From positions 32,128,128 to 32,192,127 of the forward strand of contig OZ035998.1 in the NCBI GenBank assembly GCA_964035015.1: DNA of 64,000 nucleotides. Direction: 5' to 3'. Both the position numbers and the translations under genes were made by a program. Source of the stretch: Corallium rubrum. Its lineage: Eukaryota > Cnidaria > Anthozoa > Scleralcyonacea > Coralliidae. The notes beneath the pieces were generated by a model that worked only from the letters and a program-made list of their open reading frames with translations, made no database searches and had not been told where the DNA came from. Of this stretch, positions 34,715 to 45,860 are shown piece after piece (the first letter of the stretch is position 1; each line of letters begins with the position of its first letter).

Positions 34715-34889
34715 TGAGCGTTACCACTCTACCATGATGCATTGCGGTTTTTGCTAAAAGGGGAAAGGTCCATTGACTGAAAGTTGCATCAAATTCAACC
34801 ATTAACTCCAAACAGCACTGCTGTTGTTATATTATTTTGCAAGGCGCCAGCCCACAGTAGCCCGAGTTCACGCCTAGCGGGCGTCTTGT

Positions 34890-35576
34890 TAATTTTCATC
34901 TTGTGTGAGTTAACAGTGGTATCACACCAGACTTATCTCATTAAATCAATACGTTGACGTTGATACATCCAAAGAAATTTTACAGTAAAATAGATAAATA
35001 TGCCAAAAACGATTCAGAATAGCTGTCTAAACTAACGAAGCAACTTTTCATCAAATTCAGGAATATACTTACAGCATATAGTCTGGCAATATGGTGAAAA
35101 CATTGTGCGTTTTTGGATAAAAGCATCAAATTAATTTTGAACAATATTTCACCTGCAGTGATAAATTTCTGATATGGACCCACTTCAATTTCTTCACATA
35201 TCGGCTGTCTTAGAGATAGCAATTTTATGTCACCCAGATCCCCCGCAAATATAAAGATTTACTTCGATTTTTGCCTAAAATGTTAGGTTTAATAGAAAAT
35301 TAAAACACATTTTGTGTACAAGTGTTAGATATAACTATATTTGTTGCAAGCGTCTGACGTTTACGTCACTTTCACGACAATGACGTCACTAGATAAACAG
35401 AAATACGAAAGATAAACAAAAATTTTGAAAATAGTTAAAAATAAAGAGTTCTTAACAGTATCTAACCTCACATTTAATTACAATATCATAACTGAAATTA
35501 ATAGGATTCTGATGTTTTACACCCCCACTCCAAAACACATTCTTCTGAAGTAGTTTTGCCGAAGCACACATATGGT
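34890..35576 (-). repeat. Right arm of the ~670-bp inverted repeat pair
   Basis: Reverse complement of 23231-24213 without the SINE. It shows the empty SINE target and allows the insertion history of the left arm to be read. Confidence 0.85.
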
Positions 35577-35792
35577 TGTTTGGAAAGCCGGCGAATTATT
35601 AACAACAATCATACTAAGATTTATGTTGAAAGGTACCTGATGGTGCGCAAATCCTTTGTTATTTAAATGGTACGGTTGAGTGATTGAACCCAAATGTAGC
35701 TATACACCAAATCGTAGTTTCATTTAGGCCCACATGCAAATTAGTTTCCTATTCAATTTGGGCCCCTATGCATGCAAATTACATCGTGTCTA

Positions 35793-36004
35793 TTAACTCT
35801 TTCTTGTCCGAATTGGTCTTTGGTATTTTATTCTGGCTAACGCCAGACGATTTTATTCACCTCTGGGGAAGCCCCCGGACAGGAATGAGTTATAAACTAT
35901 CTCTTTAACTCTTTCTTGTCCGAATTGGTCTTTGGTATTTTATTCTGGCTAACGCCAGACGATTTTATTCACCTCTGGGGAAGCCCCCGGACAGGAATGA
36001 GTTA
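35793..36004. mobile_element. Two identical 100-bp MITEs 12 bases apart
   Basis: TTAACTCTTTCTTGTCCG ... CGGACAGGAATGAGTTA at 35793-35892 and again, base for base as far as I can see, at 35905-36004. Each copy has imperfect inverted ends and the GGCTAACGCCAGACG core. Either a tandem duplication or two insertions. Confidence 0.85.
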
Positions 36005-36890
36005 AAGCATAACGGGAAGATAACATAGGCTGGGACTGTTTTTTCATGTTTTGAGTTCATTATGTTTAGACACTACGTTTAGGATTATTGTCAAGGATAA
36101 TCGATAAGCAAAGTTTATCCTTATAGAATACCTAAACATTAAAAAGTTTCTGAAATCAGAAATGTTATGTTTATTACGGCTGTTTCAGCCTCATGTTATA
36201 AATGAACTACGTTTTATCCCGACTGGCTCATTTCCCTCTCTGATAACCTATGGAGGTATTCAGTCTCCGAGTGCCCTCTAGCTAGTTGCTGTTGATCTAT
36301 TTGAAAAATAGGGAAAACAAAATACTTCAAATATTTTATAAAAAATATAACTATACTAAATATTCTGTATATGACTACAAACGATGACTTGATGTCAAAA
36401 TTAACCTCTTGACCTGATTTTGAAAACAAGAACAGGAGGAAATAACACTTGATACGTTTGTTGACGCAGGTTGACGTTATTTTAATTTGGCAAGCATAAA
36501 AATTGGAGAGTCGCACAGGTGCGTCATTACATGCATGGTGTCAATGTTATTAAATAACAAAATATTTTGTTTGCCTCAGAATTTAAAGTGTCTGTTAAGT
36601 GAAAAATTCCAATAAAAATTAAATTAAACTAGAATTAAATATAGAAAACGTGATAATTGAGTGATGACTGAGCTGGCAGAAGATCAACGGCCTTTTTATT
36701 ATTTTACTCTAACACCAGACTATCAGTATCTAACACAAAGGTATCTAACACCAGACTATCAGTATACCCTGTTTTAGGACCGAAGAGAAACTAGAAGCAG
36801 GGTAATTTTTTTAGTTACCTCAAAATGGTTTAAGATATTTTTTACCCAACCCACTTCTTAAATATTAACAAGACACCCGCTACACGCGTA
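36005..36890. other. Intergenic, nothing recognised
   Basis: AT-rich. A TCTAACACCAGACTATCAGTAT direct repeat is at 36707-36767. No gene. Confidence 0.4.
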
Positions 36891-37146
36891 AAAACGCACA
36901 ACTTGTTCACGGTTGTTGACAGACGTGAACAAGTTGTTCTCGACAGCCGTGAACAATGTTGTGCTGCTCGCCGTGAACATGTTGTCAACAAGTTGTTCAC
37001 CATATGTTCCAACATGCTTGTTCACGCCTGATGAACCAACAGACGTGAACAAGTTGTTCCAACATGATGTTACATGCATGGTACAACAGCATTGTTCCAG
37101 CATGATAAATTAACATTTGTGAGCAAGTTGTTAAATCAACATGTTA

Positions 37147-38308
37147 CTAGAAATACATGAACGCAACAACCCCTCGCCCGCTTTATATGCATTTTTTAAC
37201 CCCCCTACCCCCCCCCCCCCCCCCCCTAATTTCTGTTTTATGTTGTATTATTAAAATGACACACAGATCAGAAAACATCCCAGAAAATTAGTTAGCAAGG
37301 TTCATCTGTAGTCATGTATTGACACACCGAAAGAACATGCAAAGTCAATATTAAAAAAAACAAACAACGAGATGAAGCAAATGACAAATTTTCATTCAAA
37401 AATATATAATATATAAACAATGGCCAAGAAAAGACACAATGTCAACGTCCTAGCGTTCAAAGACAATTCTAGACAAAATATTATTTATATTAATTTTCAT
37501 TTTCAAGATTTCTTCCGATTTAACTCAGCTAAACTGGTAAATTGTAATACGAATCTCCTACCGTTAAACTTTCTTCTGCTTTTGTCTCCACAAACACTGG
37601 CAATTCAGTCGTCTTTTCGGATTGTTTTTCTCGTTCGCGGTTTCTTACTTTTTTTCGTTGTTGACACATAACTTAAATTAAATATGACAAGGCATCATTT
37701 AGTTCTCTTCATGATCTAAAAAGCCGTTTGTTTCAAAATTTCTTCATTGTTCCCTCTCGAGTTATGTAGAATACACCAGAGCAAAATTCTTTACCGGCTT
37801 TGAACTGATTCAGGACACATCCTTCTTCTTTCAGTTTTACATTTCGGTTGGCATCGTTTTCGGTCTTTTTCGTATTAATTTTTAGGCTTTTTCTAGTGGT
37901 ATTGTTGTCTTTTTCTCGCTGCCACATCTCTTGTTAGTCTTCCTTCTTTGGTCTTTTTCCATAGTAATTTAATGTACATTTTAGCATTTTAGCTGAAACC
38001 ATATTTTCTGGCAAAGATATCTTTCGTCTTGATCGTTGAAAAACTATTTCGTAATCCAACCGAACTTATAAATTATATATTTGCTGACGTAAATTTAAAT
38101 AATTTGAATAATTTAACAGGTTAGTTACCAGTACCCTGCTATTCGAACTGCGCAAGTTGTGGATTTGATAACATATATATATATATACAAACAGGTTTCA
38201 GAATTGCTTTCGGCTTTTCATCTCGCGTGTAAAGTGGACTCCACGCACGTCGAGATTAGCACCCTCACCCGGGCTCCGGGCCTTCGGCCCTACGCCCGGG
38301 CTCGGGGA
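37147..38308 (-). mobile_element. Helitron-like insertion 1 (1162 bp)
   Basis: Comparison with copy 1 of the TA-flanked element gives exact boundaries and no target duplication. Read on the minus strand it starts TCCCCGAGC and ends CTAG followed by T, as Helitrons do (5' TC, 3' CTRR, no duplication). The 5' end has strong GC stems (GGGCCGAAGGCCC); a clear hairpin just before CTAG is missing. A poly-C tract is at 37207-37227. A short minus-strand frame at 37733-37927 has no recognised domain. No helicase. Confidence 0.72.
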
Positions 38309-38474
38309 CAATATGATATCTATCCGTTAAATTCTCGTTTTTTTGTGCACCCCCCGGTTGTCTCGCTTATTAATTTTCTTATGAAATCACAAAAAATATT
38401 AATATCACTATTATTGAAGACGAAGATATCACGCAAACACATCCATGAATTTTTAAAAACGTTTATTGAAGTTA

Positions 38475-39610
38475 CTAGAAATACATGAACGCAACAACCC
38501 CTCGCCCGCTTTATATCCATTTTTACACCCCCCACCCCCACCCCTAATTTCTGCTTTTTGTTGTTGTATTAATCACACATCAGACAACATCCAGAAAATT
38601 AGTTAGCAAGGTTCATCTGTAGTCATGTATTGACACACCGAAAGAACATGCAATGTCAATATTAAAAGAAAACAAGAGATGAACCAAATGACAAATTTTC
38701 ATTCAAAAAATTATATTAATAGTGGCCAAGAAGAGACCCAAATCACACAATGTCAACGTCCTAGCGTTGAAAGCCAATTCTAGACAATATATTATTTATA
38801 TTAATTTTCATTTTCAAGATTTCTTCCGTTTTAACTCAGCTAAACTGTTAAATACGAATCTCCTACCGTTAAACTTTCTTCTACTTTTGTGACCACGAAC
38901 ACTGCCAATTCAGTCTACTCTTTTCGGATTGTTTTTCTCGTTCGCGGTTTCTTACTTTTTTCGTTGTTGACAAATAAATATGACAAGGCATCATTCAGTT
39001 CTCTTCATGATCTAAAAAGCCGTTTGTTTCAAAATTTCTTCATCGTTCCCTCTCGAGTTATGTAGAATACACCAGAGCAAAATTCTTTACCGGCTTTGAA
39101 CAGTTTCAGGACACATCCTTCTTCTTTCAGTTACACTTCGGTCGGCATCGTTTTCGGTCTTTATCGCATAAATTTTTAGGCTTTTTCCAGTGGTTTTAAG
39201 TCGTATTTATTGTTGTCTTTTTCTCGCTGCCACATCTCTTCTTAGTCTTCTTTCTTTGGTCTTTTTCCATAGTAATATTAATGTACATTTTAGTTGAAAC
39301 CATTTTTTCTGGCAAAGATTTTTTTCGTCTTGATCTTTGAAAAACTATTTCGTATTAATCCAACGAACTTATAAATTATAATTTGCTGACGTAAATTTAA
39401 ATAATTTGAATAATTTAACAGGTTAGTTACCAGTACCCTGCTATTCGAACTGCGCAAGTTGTGGATTTGATAACATATATATAGATATATAAACAGGTTT
39501 CAGAATTGCTTTCAGCTTTTTATCTCGCGTGTAAAGTGGACTCCACGCACGTCGAGATTAGCACCCTCACCCGGGCACTGGGCCTTCGGCCCTCCGCCCG
39601 AGCTCGGGGA
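38475..39610 (-). mobile_element. Helitron-like insertion 2 (1136 bp)
   Basis: Closely similar to the insertion at 37147-38308 along its whole length, with the same TC...CTAG ends and again no target duplication. On the minus strand it is inserted between A and T. Only 166 bases of the host element separate the two copies. It falls between the last exon and the AATAAA of the mini-gene in this copy. Confidence 0.75.
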
Positions 39611-39704
39611 TAATTTTAATACAAAGTCTCACGTATCCTCCAGTTTTCCCCGGTTCTCTGGCGGCGCTTTCAGTTCTTCCCATTTCCATTTTCATTGATA
39701 TTAT

Positions 39705-40352
39705 TTAACTCCCACAACTATAGTTTATGCATAAAAAAATTTAAGAAGAAAAACAAAGGTTTAGGTTAATAACTTTCTGCTTTGAAATAGTGTAAACAAA
39801 AATTCTTTCACCTTTGCCTCAACAAAGCCAAGAGATCAGCATTCCGACTAATTTCGCGGATGGAAGAAAACAAAACGTAAACATATTTTTAGTAAACATT
39901 TTTGAGGCTTTTTAACACATCTTACCTTTTTGTAAATAAGCTAATATACTCCAGTTCACATGTACTTTCTAAAAAAAATAACGAGGAACGATAAACTATA
40001 TTTGACAGAAGAACATTAATATTCCAAAGTATAAAGTGTCTTTTCTCGTTTTGACAGTTAAATTTGCAGTTGTGTATCGTATAAAAATTTACTGTTTCTA
40101 CTGACAGTATTGAACAGCGCGAACAAATAAACTTACCTAAAATTCTTTGCTTTCTCTTGGGTTTTAAGCTGGAAACAAAATGAGAGAAGGGACATGTATT
40201 AATTAATGATAGCATTTATAGCAATGCCAACGAGCTAAAATAACATTGAAGTTATTTAATATAATGTATTTATATTCTTACCTCTTTGAGATGGATAAAT
40301 TTAGTGTATGCCAGTCTAATCTTGACAAAGTTTTACCAAGTGATTTGTTCAC
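39705..40352 (-). pseudogene. Second copy of the spliced 64-codon ORF, start codon lost
   Basis: All five exons and all GT/AG sites of the 12033-12677 ORF are present on the minus strand, ending with the same TAA (39705-39707). In about 195 coding bases I count five differences. Three are synonymous (AGC/AGT, CTT/CTC, TTA/TTG), one changes Ser to Asn, and the ATG is GTG (40350-40352). The 3' side is separated from its AATAAA by a Helitron-like insertion. Confidence 0.5.
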
Positions 40353-40943
40353 ACAGAAGACTATTCCTCAGTCCATTGGCAGTGCAGCAAAGGGAAAATA
40401 AAACGAGGGAAAAACCAGTGGGAAAACCCGTTTCAACACATGAAAACATCGTTTCAACGATGCCCGCTGTTGTTCCGTCAAGGAGCAAAGTTCAAATGAA
40501 CTATGCTCACGTGAGATTACGCGTGATCTTCACGTGACCGTGGTCCATAGTCTCCTCGCGTGTTTGTTCACGAACAGTGACAATGCTGTAACAAGTTGTT
40601 GAAGGAACAACTTGTTCACGCCTGTTGGAACAACGAAAAAACAACTTGTTGATTCGACAACGTTGTTCATGCATGATGGAACATGTTGTTATGGCATGAT
40701 GAAATAACAGCGATGAACAACATTGTTACAACAATGGTGAACATGGTTGATGTATCAACACGTTCTTCGGTTGTTGCAACATGCGTGAACAACGGTTGTT
40801 GTTTCATCAAGCTGTAACAACTTGTTGAAACAATGATGAACAATGTTGTTCATGTATCAATGTTGTTCACATATGATAACAAGTTGTTACAGCATTGTTC
40901 AGGCAACAATGCTGTAACAACTTGTGAGATTTTTACGCGTGTA

Positions 40944-41211
40944 GGCGTTACCTAACCTGTTGTGCTAACAAATGCTATTAGGATAGGTGTCAAGAAAACT
41001 TTGAATTTGTTCAACATAATGGTGGGAATTCTGTGAACACGAAAAATTTATCAATCATTTCCTGTAAACATTATGCAACTATTAACCCTTTACCAGGCAA
41101 GATTACCAGGAGGTCTCCACTTGACAAACAAAATCATCTGCCAAGTAAGAAGTTGCTAAATGGCAACCATGCCAAGAACAAATCTAACATTAGTACAAGT
41201 GTACAATTAAA
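40944..41211. other. Short spacer, nothing recognised
   Basis: No gene or repeat seen between the TA-flanked element and the minisatellite. Confidence 0.4.
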
Positions 41212-41675
41212 TGGTGGCCGTACTGGTGTACCAAAACAATGAAATGGTGGCCATATTGGTGTACCAAAACAATGAAATGGTGGCGATACTGGTGTACCAA
41301 AACAATGAAATAGTGGCCAATCGGTGTACCAAAACAATGTGGAAATGGTGGCCATACTGGTGTACCTGGCAAAACATTGAAATAGTAGCCATAGAACCAA
41401 AACAATGAAATGGTGGCCATACTGGTGTACCAAAACATTGAAATGGTGGCCATACTGGTGTACCAAAACAGTGAAATAGTGGCCAATCGGCCATACTGGT
41501 GTACCAAAACAAAGAAATGGTGGCCATATACTGGTGTACCAAAACAATGAAATGGTGGCCATACTGGTGAACTAAAACAATGAAATGGCGGCCATACTGG
41601 TGTACTAAAACATTGAAATGGTGGCCATACTGGTGTACCAAAACATTGAAATGGTCGAGCCAAATTGATGTACCC
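41212..41675 (-). repeat. 33-bp minisatellite, copy 2
   Basis: Reverse complement of the array at 29806-30597 with fewer (about 13) and more irregular units, including expanded units with extra GGCCAATCGG. Open frames here are repeat artefacts. Confidence 0.93.
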
Positions 41676-42720
41676 AAACAATAATGACACACTTAATGAA
41701 AGTACAGTAATGTATAAACTGTTTAATAACATCGACTTTTAGTGCAAGACATCAGTACAATAATAAACAATAAAAGCAAAAGTAAAGCAAACCACAAATA
41801 TTAATAACAGACACAAGTCAGTTCAGCTAAATGACAACTTCGATGAAGATGTAAAACACAGCATGTTTTCCTTTCACTTGCAAGTTGGCTTTACCAACTT
41901 GCAACTTGGCTTTACCAACTTGCAAGTTGGCTTTATTAACTTTCTTTGTTCTTTGATTTACAGCACTTGAGCAACATTTTTCAGTACCGTTTAATTAAAT
42001 AACACATGTAAATTGATCGAGAATTTTCGTAAAAGTTTGATATCGAGTACTACACATTTTCAGCGTACGGTTATCGAGATCGCGGACCAACCCAGGTCTA
42101 TTATAGAAGCATTGCGAGCGTGTTTATCATTAAAACACAAATTCACTTAATTCGGACAACATAACCAAAGGTGCAACATCGGCATTTGAGCTGTGACGTC
42201 AGAAGTATCGCATAGATATAGTCACATGCCCGCAGTTTCGCAAAGCCTCTTGGGGCAATATCGCGACCCCAAAAAACCCCAACATGTCCTCCTACCTAGA
42301 ATTACCAATAAGGCAATAATCAGTAAGTGTGAAACGGCCTTGAATTACCAATAATTGGTAATTGTAGGTAATTCTCTGTCCTACATGCGGGATGTTAAAC
42401 TAAATTGCATATAACTAAAAAAACAGTAGGGGTGCTGTGGTAGGCGGCTGAGAGGTGGGATTTTTTCCCCGGAGGGTTGGGGTTAGGTTTAGGGCTGCCG
42501 GGGGTTGTAGGTTAGGGTTAGGGTTGCCGGGGGGTTGTGGTTAGGTTTAGAGGTTAGGGTTGGGGTGTGGGGGTTGGGAATTAGTTTTTAAAATGAACGA
42601 TTATTGGTAATTCTAGGCATTTCGCACTTACTGATTATTGGTAATTCTGGGTAGGAGGATATGCTGAAAAAAAACACTAACAACAACCTGACCGAAACCT
42701 AGACTCGGCTACCACAGTAA
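41676..42720 (-). repeat. Unique flank of minisatellite-bearing repeat, copy 2
   Basis: Matches 29165-29805 in reverse complement; interrupted by the MITE at 42283-42664. A local triplication of CAAGTTGGCTTTACCAACTTG words occurs at 41879-41940. Confidence 0.75.
42283..42664. mobile_element. MITE with telomere-like G-rich interior
   Basis: TCCTCCTACCTAGAATTACC at the left pairs with GGTAATTCTGGGTAGGAGGA at the right. The boundaries are confirmed by its absence at 29215-29230. The interior 42465-42585 is built of GGTTAGGGTTAGGGTTGCC-like and GGGGGTTG words with G-quadruplex potential. It is not a telomere because it sits inside a MITE. Confidence 0.75.
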
Positions 42721-42932
42721 CCCAAGTAATTAATAGGATTAAGAATTGTAGGTTTCAGTCCCCCACAAAATGTTTTTACACGGCCGCCCGTCTTGAGCGA
42801 ACTGCGAAGGTCGAAAAAAGGTTTGAAAAAAATATCAAATTATTTTGTCTGACTCAACGTGCATTTAATGGTTTCCCATTGTTGTGCAGTGCTGTTGTTG
42901 TTTTATTTACTGTATATCAGTCTATATAAAGC
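42721..42932. other. Short spacer, nothing recognised
   Basis: No feature seen. Confidence 0.35.
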
Positions 42933-43219
42933 CCTGTTTACACAGCCAAAATTTAAGCAGGATCTGAGCCACATCTGACTTTAAGCGGGCTTAAAATGTC
43001 CGTGTAAACAGATCGGCGTAAATTAATCGCGATTAGTTTGCACCACCTCAAGGAGGTGGATTAAATTGAGCACGATCAGTTAATATAATCGCGCTTAACT
43101 TGGCCGTGTAAACGCAACGGGATTGAAGAACGCTTGCTATTAATACGCTGTTATTAATACGATAAAACGCTCTTTTTTTTGCCCTGCTGTAGAAGCTTCC
43201 ATCTCGCTACTCTTTGTAC

Positions 43220-43294
<75 letters not shown>

Positions 43295-43487
43295 TTAGCT
43301 ATTAGTCTTTCTCGTGTACCGATGACTTCCGTTGTTTCCAAAACCAAAAATATAGCTCGTCCGCCATGTTGAATAATGGTGTGCGTGTTTTATTAAAGGA
43401 TTATTAAATGACCGTGTGAACGCACCAAGGTGGCGAATTTTAAGCACGCTTAACTTAAGCGTGCTTAAATTTTGGCCGTGTAAACTA
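42933..43487. mobile_element. Harbinger-like MITE with (CTTT)n
   Basis: CCTGTTTACACAGCCAAAAT and TTTAAGC at the left pair with GCTTAAATTTTGGCCGTG and TAAAC at the right. Internal TTAAGC words are repeated in both directions. A (CTTT)n tract is at 43220-43294. Confidence 0.65.
43220..43294. repeat. (CTTT)n microsatellite
   Basis: About 18 tetranucleotide units inside the MITE. Confidence 0.95.
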
Positions 43488-44190
43488 TACAGTAAATTAA
43501 GCTAGGGATGAAAATAGGCTGGCTAGGACGAAAACAGCCAGCTGAAAAGGTGAGAACAAGAGTGAGAAAGCTATTCTTGTACGAGTCTGAAGACGTATTG
43601 ATACTTGATATTTCACAATATACATGTAATGTCATTTTCTTATTTCTGCTCCTTTAATTTTTTGTTCGAATGTGTTAAACGGTCTTTTGTAACTGATGTT
43701 TTAAGAAATAACTGACAACTAGATTGTTTATTTCCCACGTTTACTCATGGCTAGTTGTTGTTTTCGGTACGAATGCGGAATGCTTTTTAAACAAAACGAA
43801 ACATGAAACTGGTACTAACGGCATATTCTATACTAAGTTTGTGTTGATTTTTTGTATCCTCTTCGGAGTAACGAAACTCTAATATATGGTTTATATTATA
43901 ACGAAAGGTTTGACTTAATTTCTTGACTGACAAATTAAACTTCGTGCACGTTTTGTAAAGACAATGACTTTTACTATAGTAACAAATAAATCATTAATAC
44001 ATTATTAGATCGGCGGCATAGCACAACCAATCAAAATTTAAAATGCACGTTTAGCAAAGCGTGATAAAGTGATTCAATAAATAATTTTTCAAAACTTTTC
44101 GAGCCTTCGCGGTTCGCTCAAGACCGGTGACCGTGTAAAAAAATATTTTTGGGGAGACTGAAATCTACCTGCAAACCGCGCAGGGGCCTC
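43488..44190. other. Intergenic, nothing recognised
   Basis: No supported gene. The CGGTTCGCTCAAGACCGG block at about 44110 mirrors CTTGAGCGAACTGCG near 42792. Confidence 0.4.
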
Positions 44191-44974
44191 GCAGGCCCTC
44201 ATTGCATCATGGACAGGTCACACTTTTGAGAGGGCCTGCTGCCAGATCCTGTAAACAAAATGGTGACCGATCCCATTATGCACAGTGAGACTAGGCCCTA
44301 GGGCGATAGTTTTGAGAAGGCCTGCAATTGTTTTCCAGCCGCTGTTCGACAAACGTACGTCCACGTTCTTTTAACACTGTGATCCACCAGGAAATTCGGT
44401 CTAAACTTTCTTACAGCTCATGACAATAAAGAAACCAATATGTTTTAGAATTATACCGACTTTCTGCCAATAATATTTTTAGCGCCAAAAAGGAATTGAA
44501 GGAAAAAATATCTGCCAAACCAAAGCAAATTCGACGGTCAGGAAAGTACAGGTTTTTCTTATTGTTTTTTGGTTTATCTAGCTATCAAAGACTGTCAACT
44601 GAGTGATAAGAGTTAATGAGATTTAATTTTGTTAAATTGTGTAATTCAAGTTTCAGTTGTTGTGCAAACTGAAAAAGTATAAAACCCAAGAGTCTCCGGG
44701 TAGACTAAAGTGCATTTTCGTTGATTATTCTGGCCGAAAGTTGACAAAGTTCAACCGTAATTGCTTTTTTCAACAATTCCTTCATTTTTAAGCTAGGATT
44801 CGTATGTAACAAGTCTTCAATGGCCTTCAAAATCTTTGGAAATAGCCATGGCTGTTAACAATGGTAGTTAATTATGCAAATTTATTCCGTGCCAAGCCTT
44901 TGCCAAATGTTTTACAGGATCTTGCAGGCCCTAAATTCGGTGTGTGACCTGTCCATGATGCAACGAGGGCCTGC
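44191..44974. mobile_element. 784-bp MITE with ~35-bp inverted ends
   Basis: GCAGGCCCTCATTGCATCAT and GGACAGGTCACAC at the left pair with GTGTGACCTGTCC and ATGATGCAACGAGGGCCTGC at the right. A partial inverted relative is at 9115-9410. Confidence 0.75.
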
Positions 44975-45414
44975 GGAGGAGGCAGCACTTTTTGCCGCAC
45001 GAATGACTGGACGTCGTTAGCGTTCCAGGTATCACATTTTAACTTACATCGAGTTCACTGGGTGCACTTCAGTGGATATAGAATTTTAGATAAGGAGGTG
45101 GACGGGGACATCTATGGGGATGAGAAATTCTACGGTCATGAACTGTATTACAAAAGATGAATGAGTTAGATCACAAGAAATAACGGTGCTTACCGAGGCA
45201 GCTGTGCATAGGCCAAATCACGTGTCTGGGGGGGGGGTGTTATCGGGGTTTTTAAATCCGCTTCGAATGAGGATGATATACTGGAAAGTTTTATTTATCA
45301 TTGAAGTGACACTGAACTGACGTCGAATAGAAAAGTGTATTCAAACACTTACTTAAAAGAAATATGCTTTATTGAAGCCCCTATTGTCCAAGTTTCATTT
45401 TCATCCGCCAAAGT
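44975..45414. other. Intergenic, nothing recognised
   Basis: Contains a short G-tract near 45229. No gene. Confidence 0.4.
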
Positions 45415-45860
45415 GTCATTCACTACCAGCACCACTGGTGATACGACTACCATTAGCATCACCAACACTACCACCCCAAGCACCACGGTCAACGCCATCA
45501 CAACTACAAACACCACCAACACCGCCACTATGACAAACTCGAACGACACAAGCAACACCCAACCAACCAACGACCGGCCATCAACTGCAATGCCACCACT
45601 ATCACATTGACCACTGCGACTAATTTTCAAGCTTATATAACTAAGGCCCTGTTTCCATGAAGAGGACTGAGTGTTCAAGTACCACCAACCCAAACGACAC
45701 CACCAGCACCCAACCAACGACACCACCCACCACCGAAACCACCAAGCCATAATCACCCCATCACCAACAACACACACCACCAACCACCCGTAACGCCACG
45801 ACTACCAACGCCACAACCACCAATGACAACATTGACGCCAATAGTCAGACTGCATGACTC
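45415..45860 (+). repeat. ACC/CAACAC-rich low-complexity repeat
   Basis: Degenerate ACCACC and CAACAC units encode a Thr-rich frame (TTTISITNTTTPSTTV) and Val-rich frames on the other strand. There is no signal peptide, no splice signal and no anchoring domain, so I treat it as repeat rather than a mucin-like gene. A second, related block follows a short unique gap at 45610-45675. Confidence 0.7.

Larger units (their letters stand above)
30604..34800. repeat. 4.2-kb palindrome (inverted duplication of a dead gene)
   Basis: The left arm, about 30604-32203, is mirrored by about 32661-34800, with a 457-base unpaired centre. Checks: GGTAGAGTGGTAACGCTCAT at 30654 against 34716-34735, the GGCGTCGCCGC region near 30985 against 33865, and AAGCAATGCTTTTGAGGATT at 32172 against 32673. 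The right arm is longer because of a 525-bp MITE insertion at 34190-34714. Transcription across it would give long double-stranded RNA. Confidence 0.9.
36893..40941 (-). mobile_element. TA-flanked element, copy 2, carrying two Helitron-like insertions
   Basis: CACGCGTAAAAA after TA (36891-36892) and TTTTTACGCGTG before TA (40942-40943). It is 4049 bp; removing the insertions 37147-38308 (1162 bp) and 38475-39610 (1136 bp) leaves 1751 bp, exactly the length of copy 1. It is in the opposite orientation. The subterminal palindromic motif zones and the spliced ORF are present. Confidence 0.9.

Noticed and set aside
11453..40941. One giant palindrome spanning the two TA-flanked elements
   Set aside because: Other inverted pairs (23.2/35.5 kb, 29.1/42.7 kb) are not collinear with it, so separate insertions and local inversions explain the pattern better.
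42465..42585. Chromosome end or true interstitial telomere
   Set aside because: The GGTTAGGG words are irregular and lie inside a MITE whose insertion boundaries are defined by an empty copy.
45335..45607. Thr-rich secreted or mucin-like protein
   Set aside because: No signal peptide or anchoring domain, and the same low-complexity ACC repeat continues beyond the stop codon.
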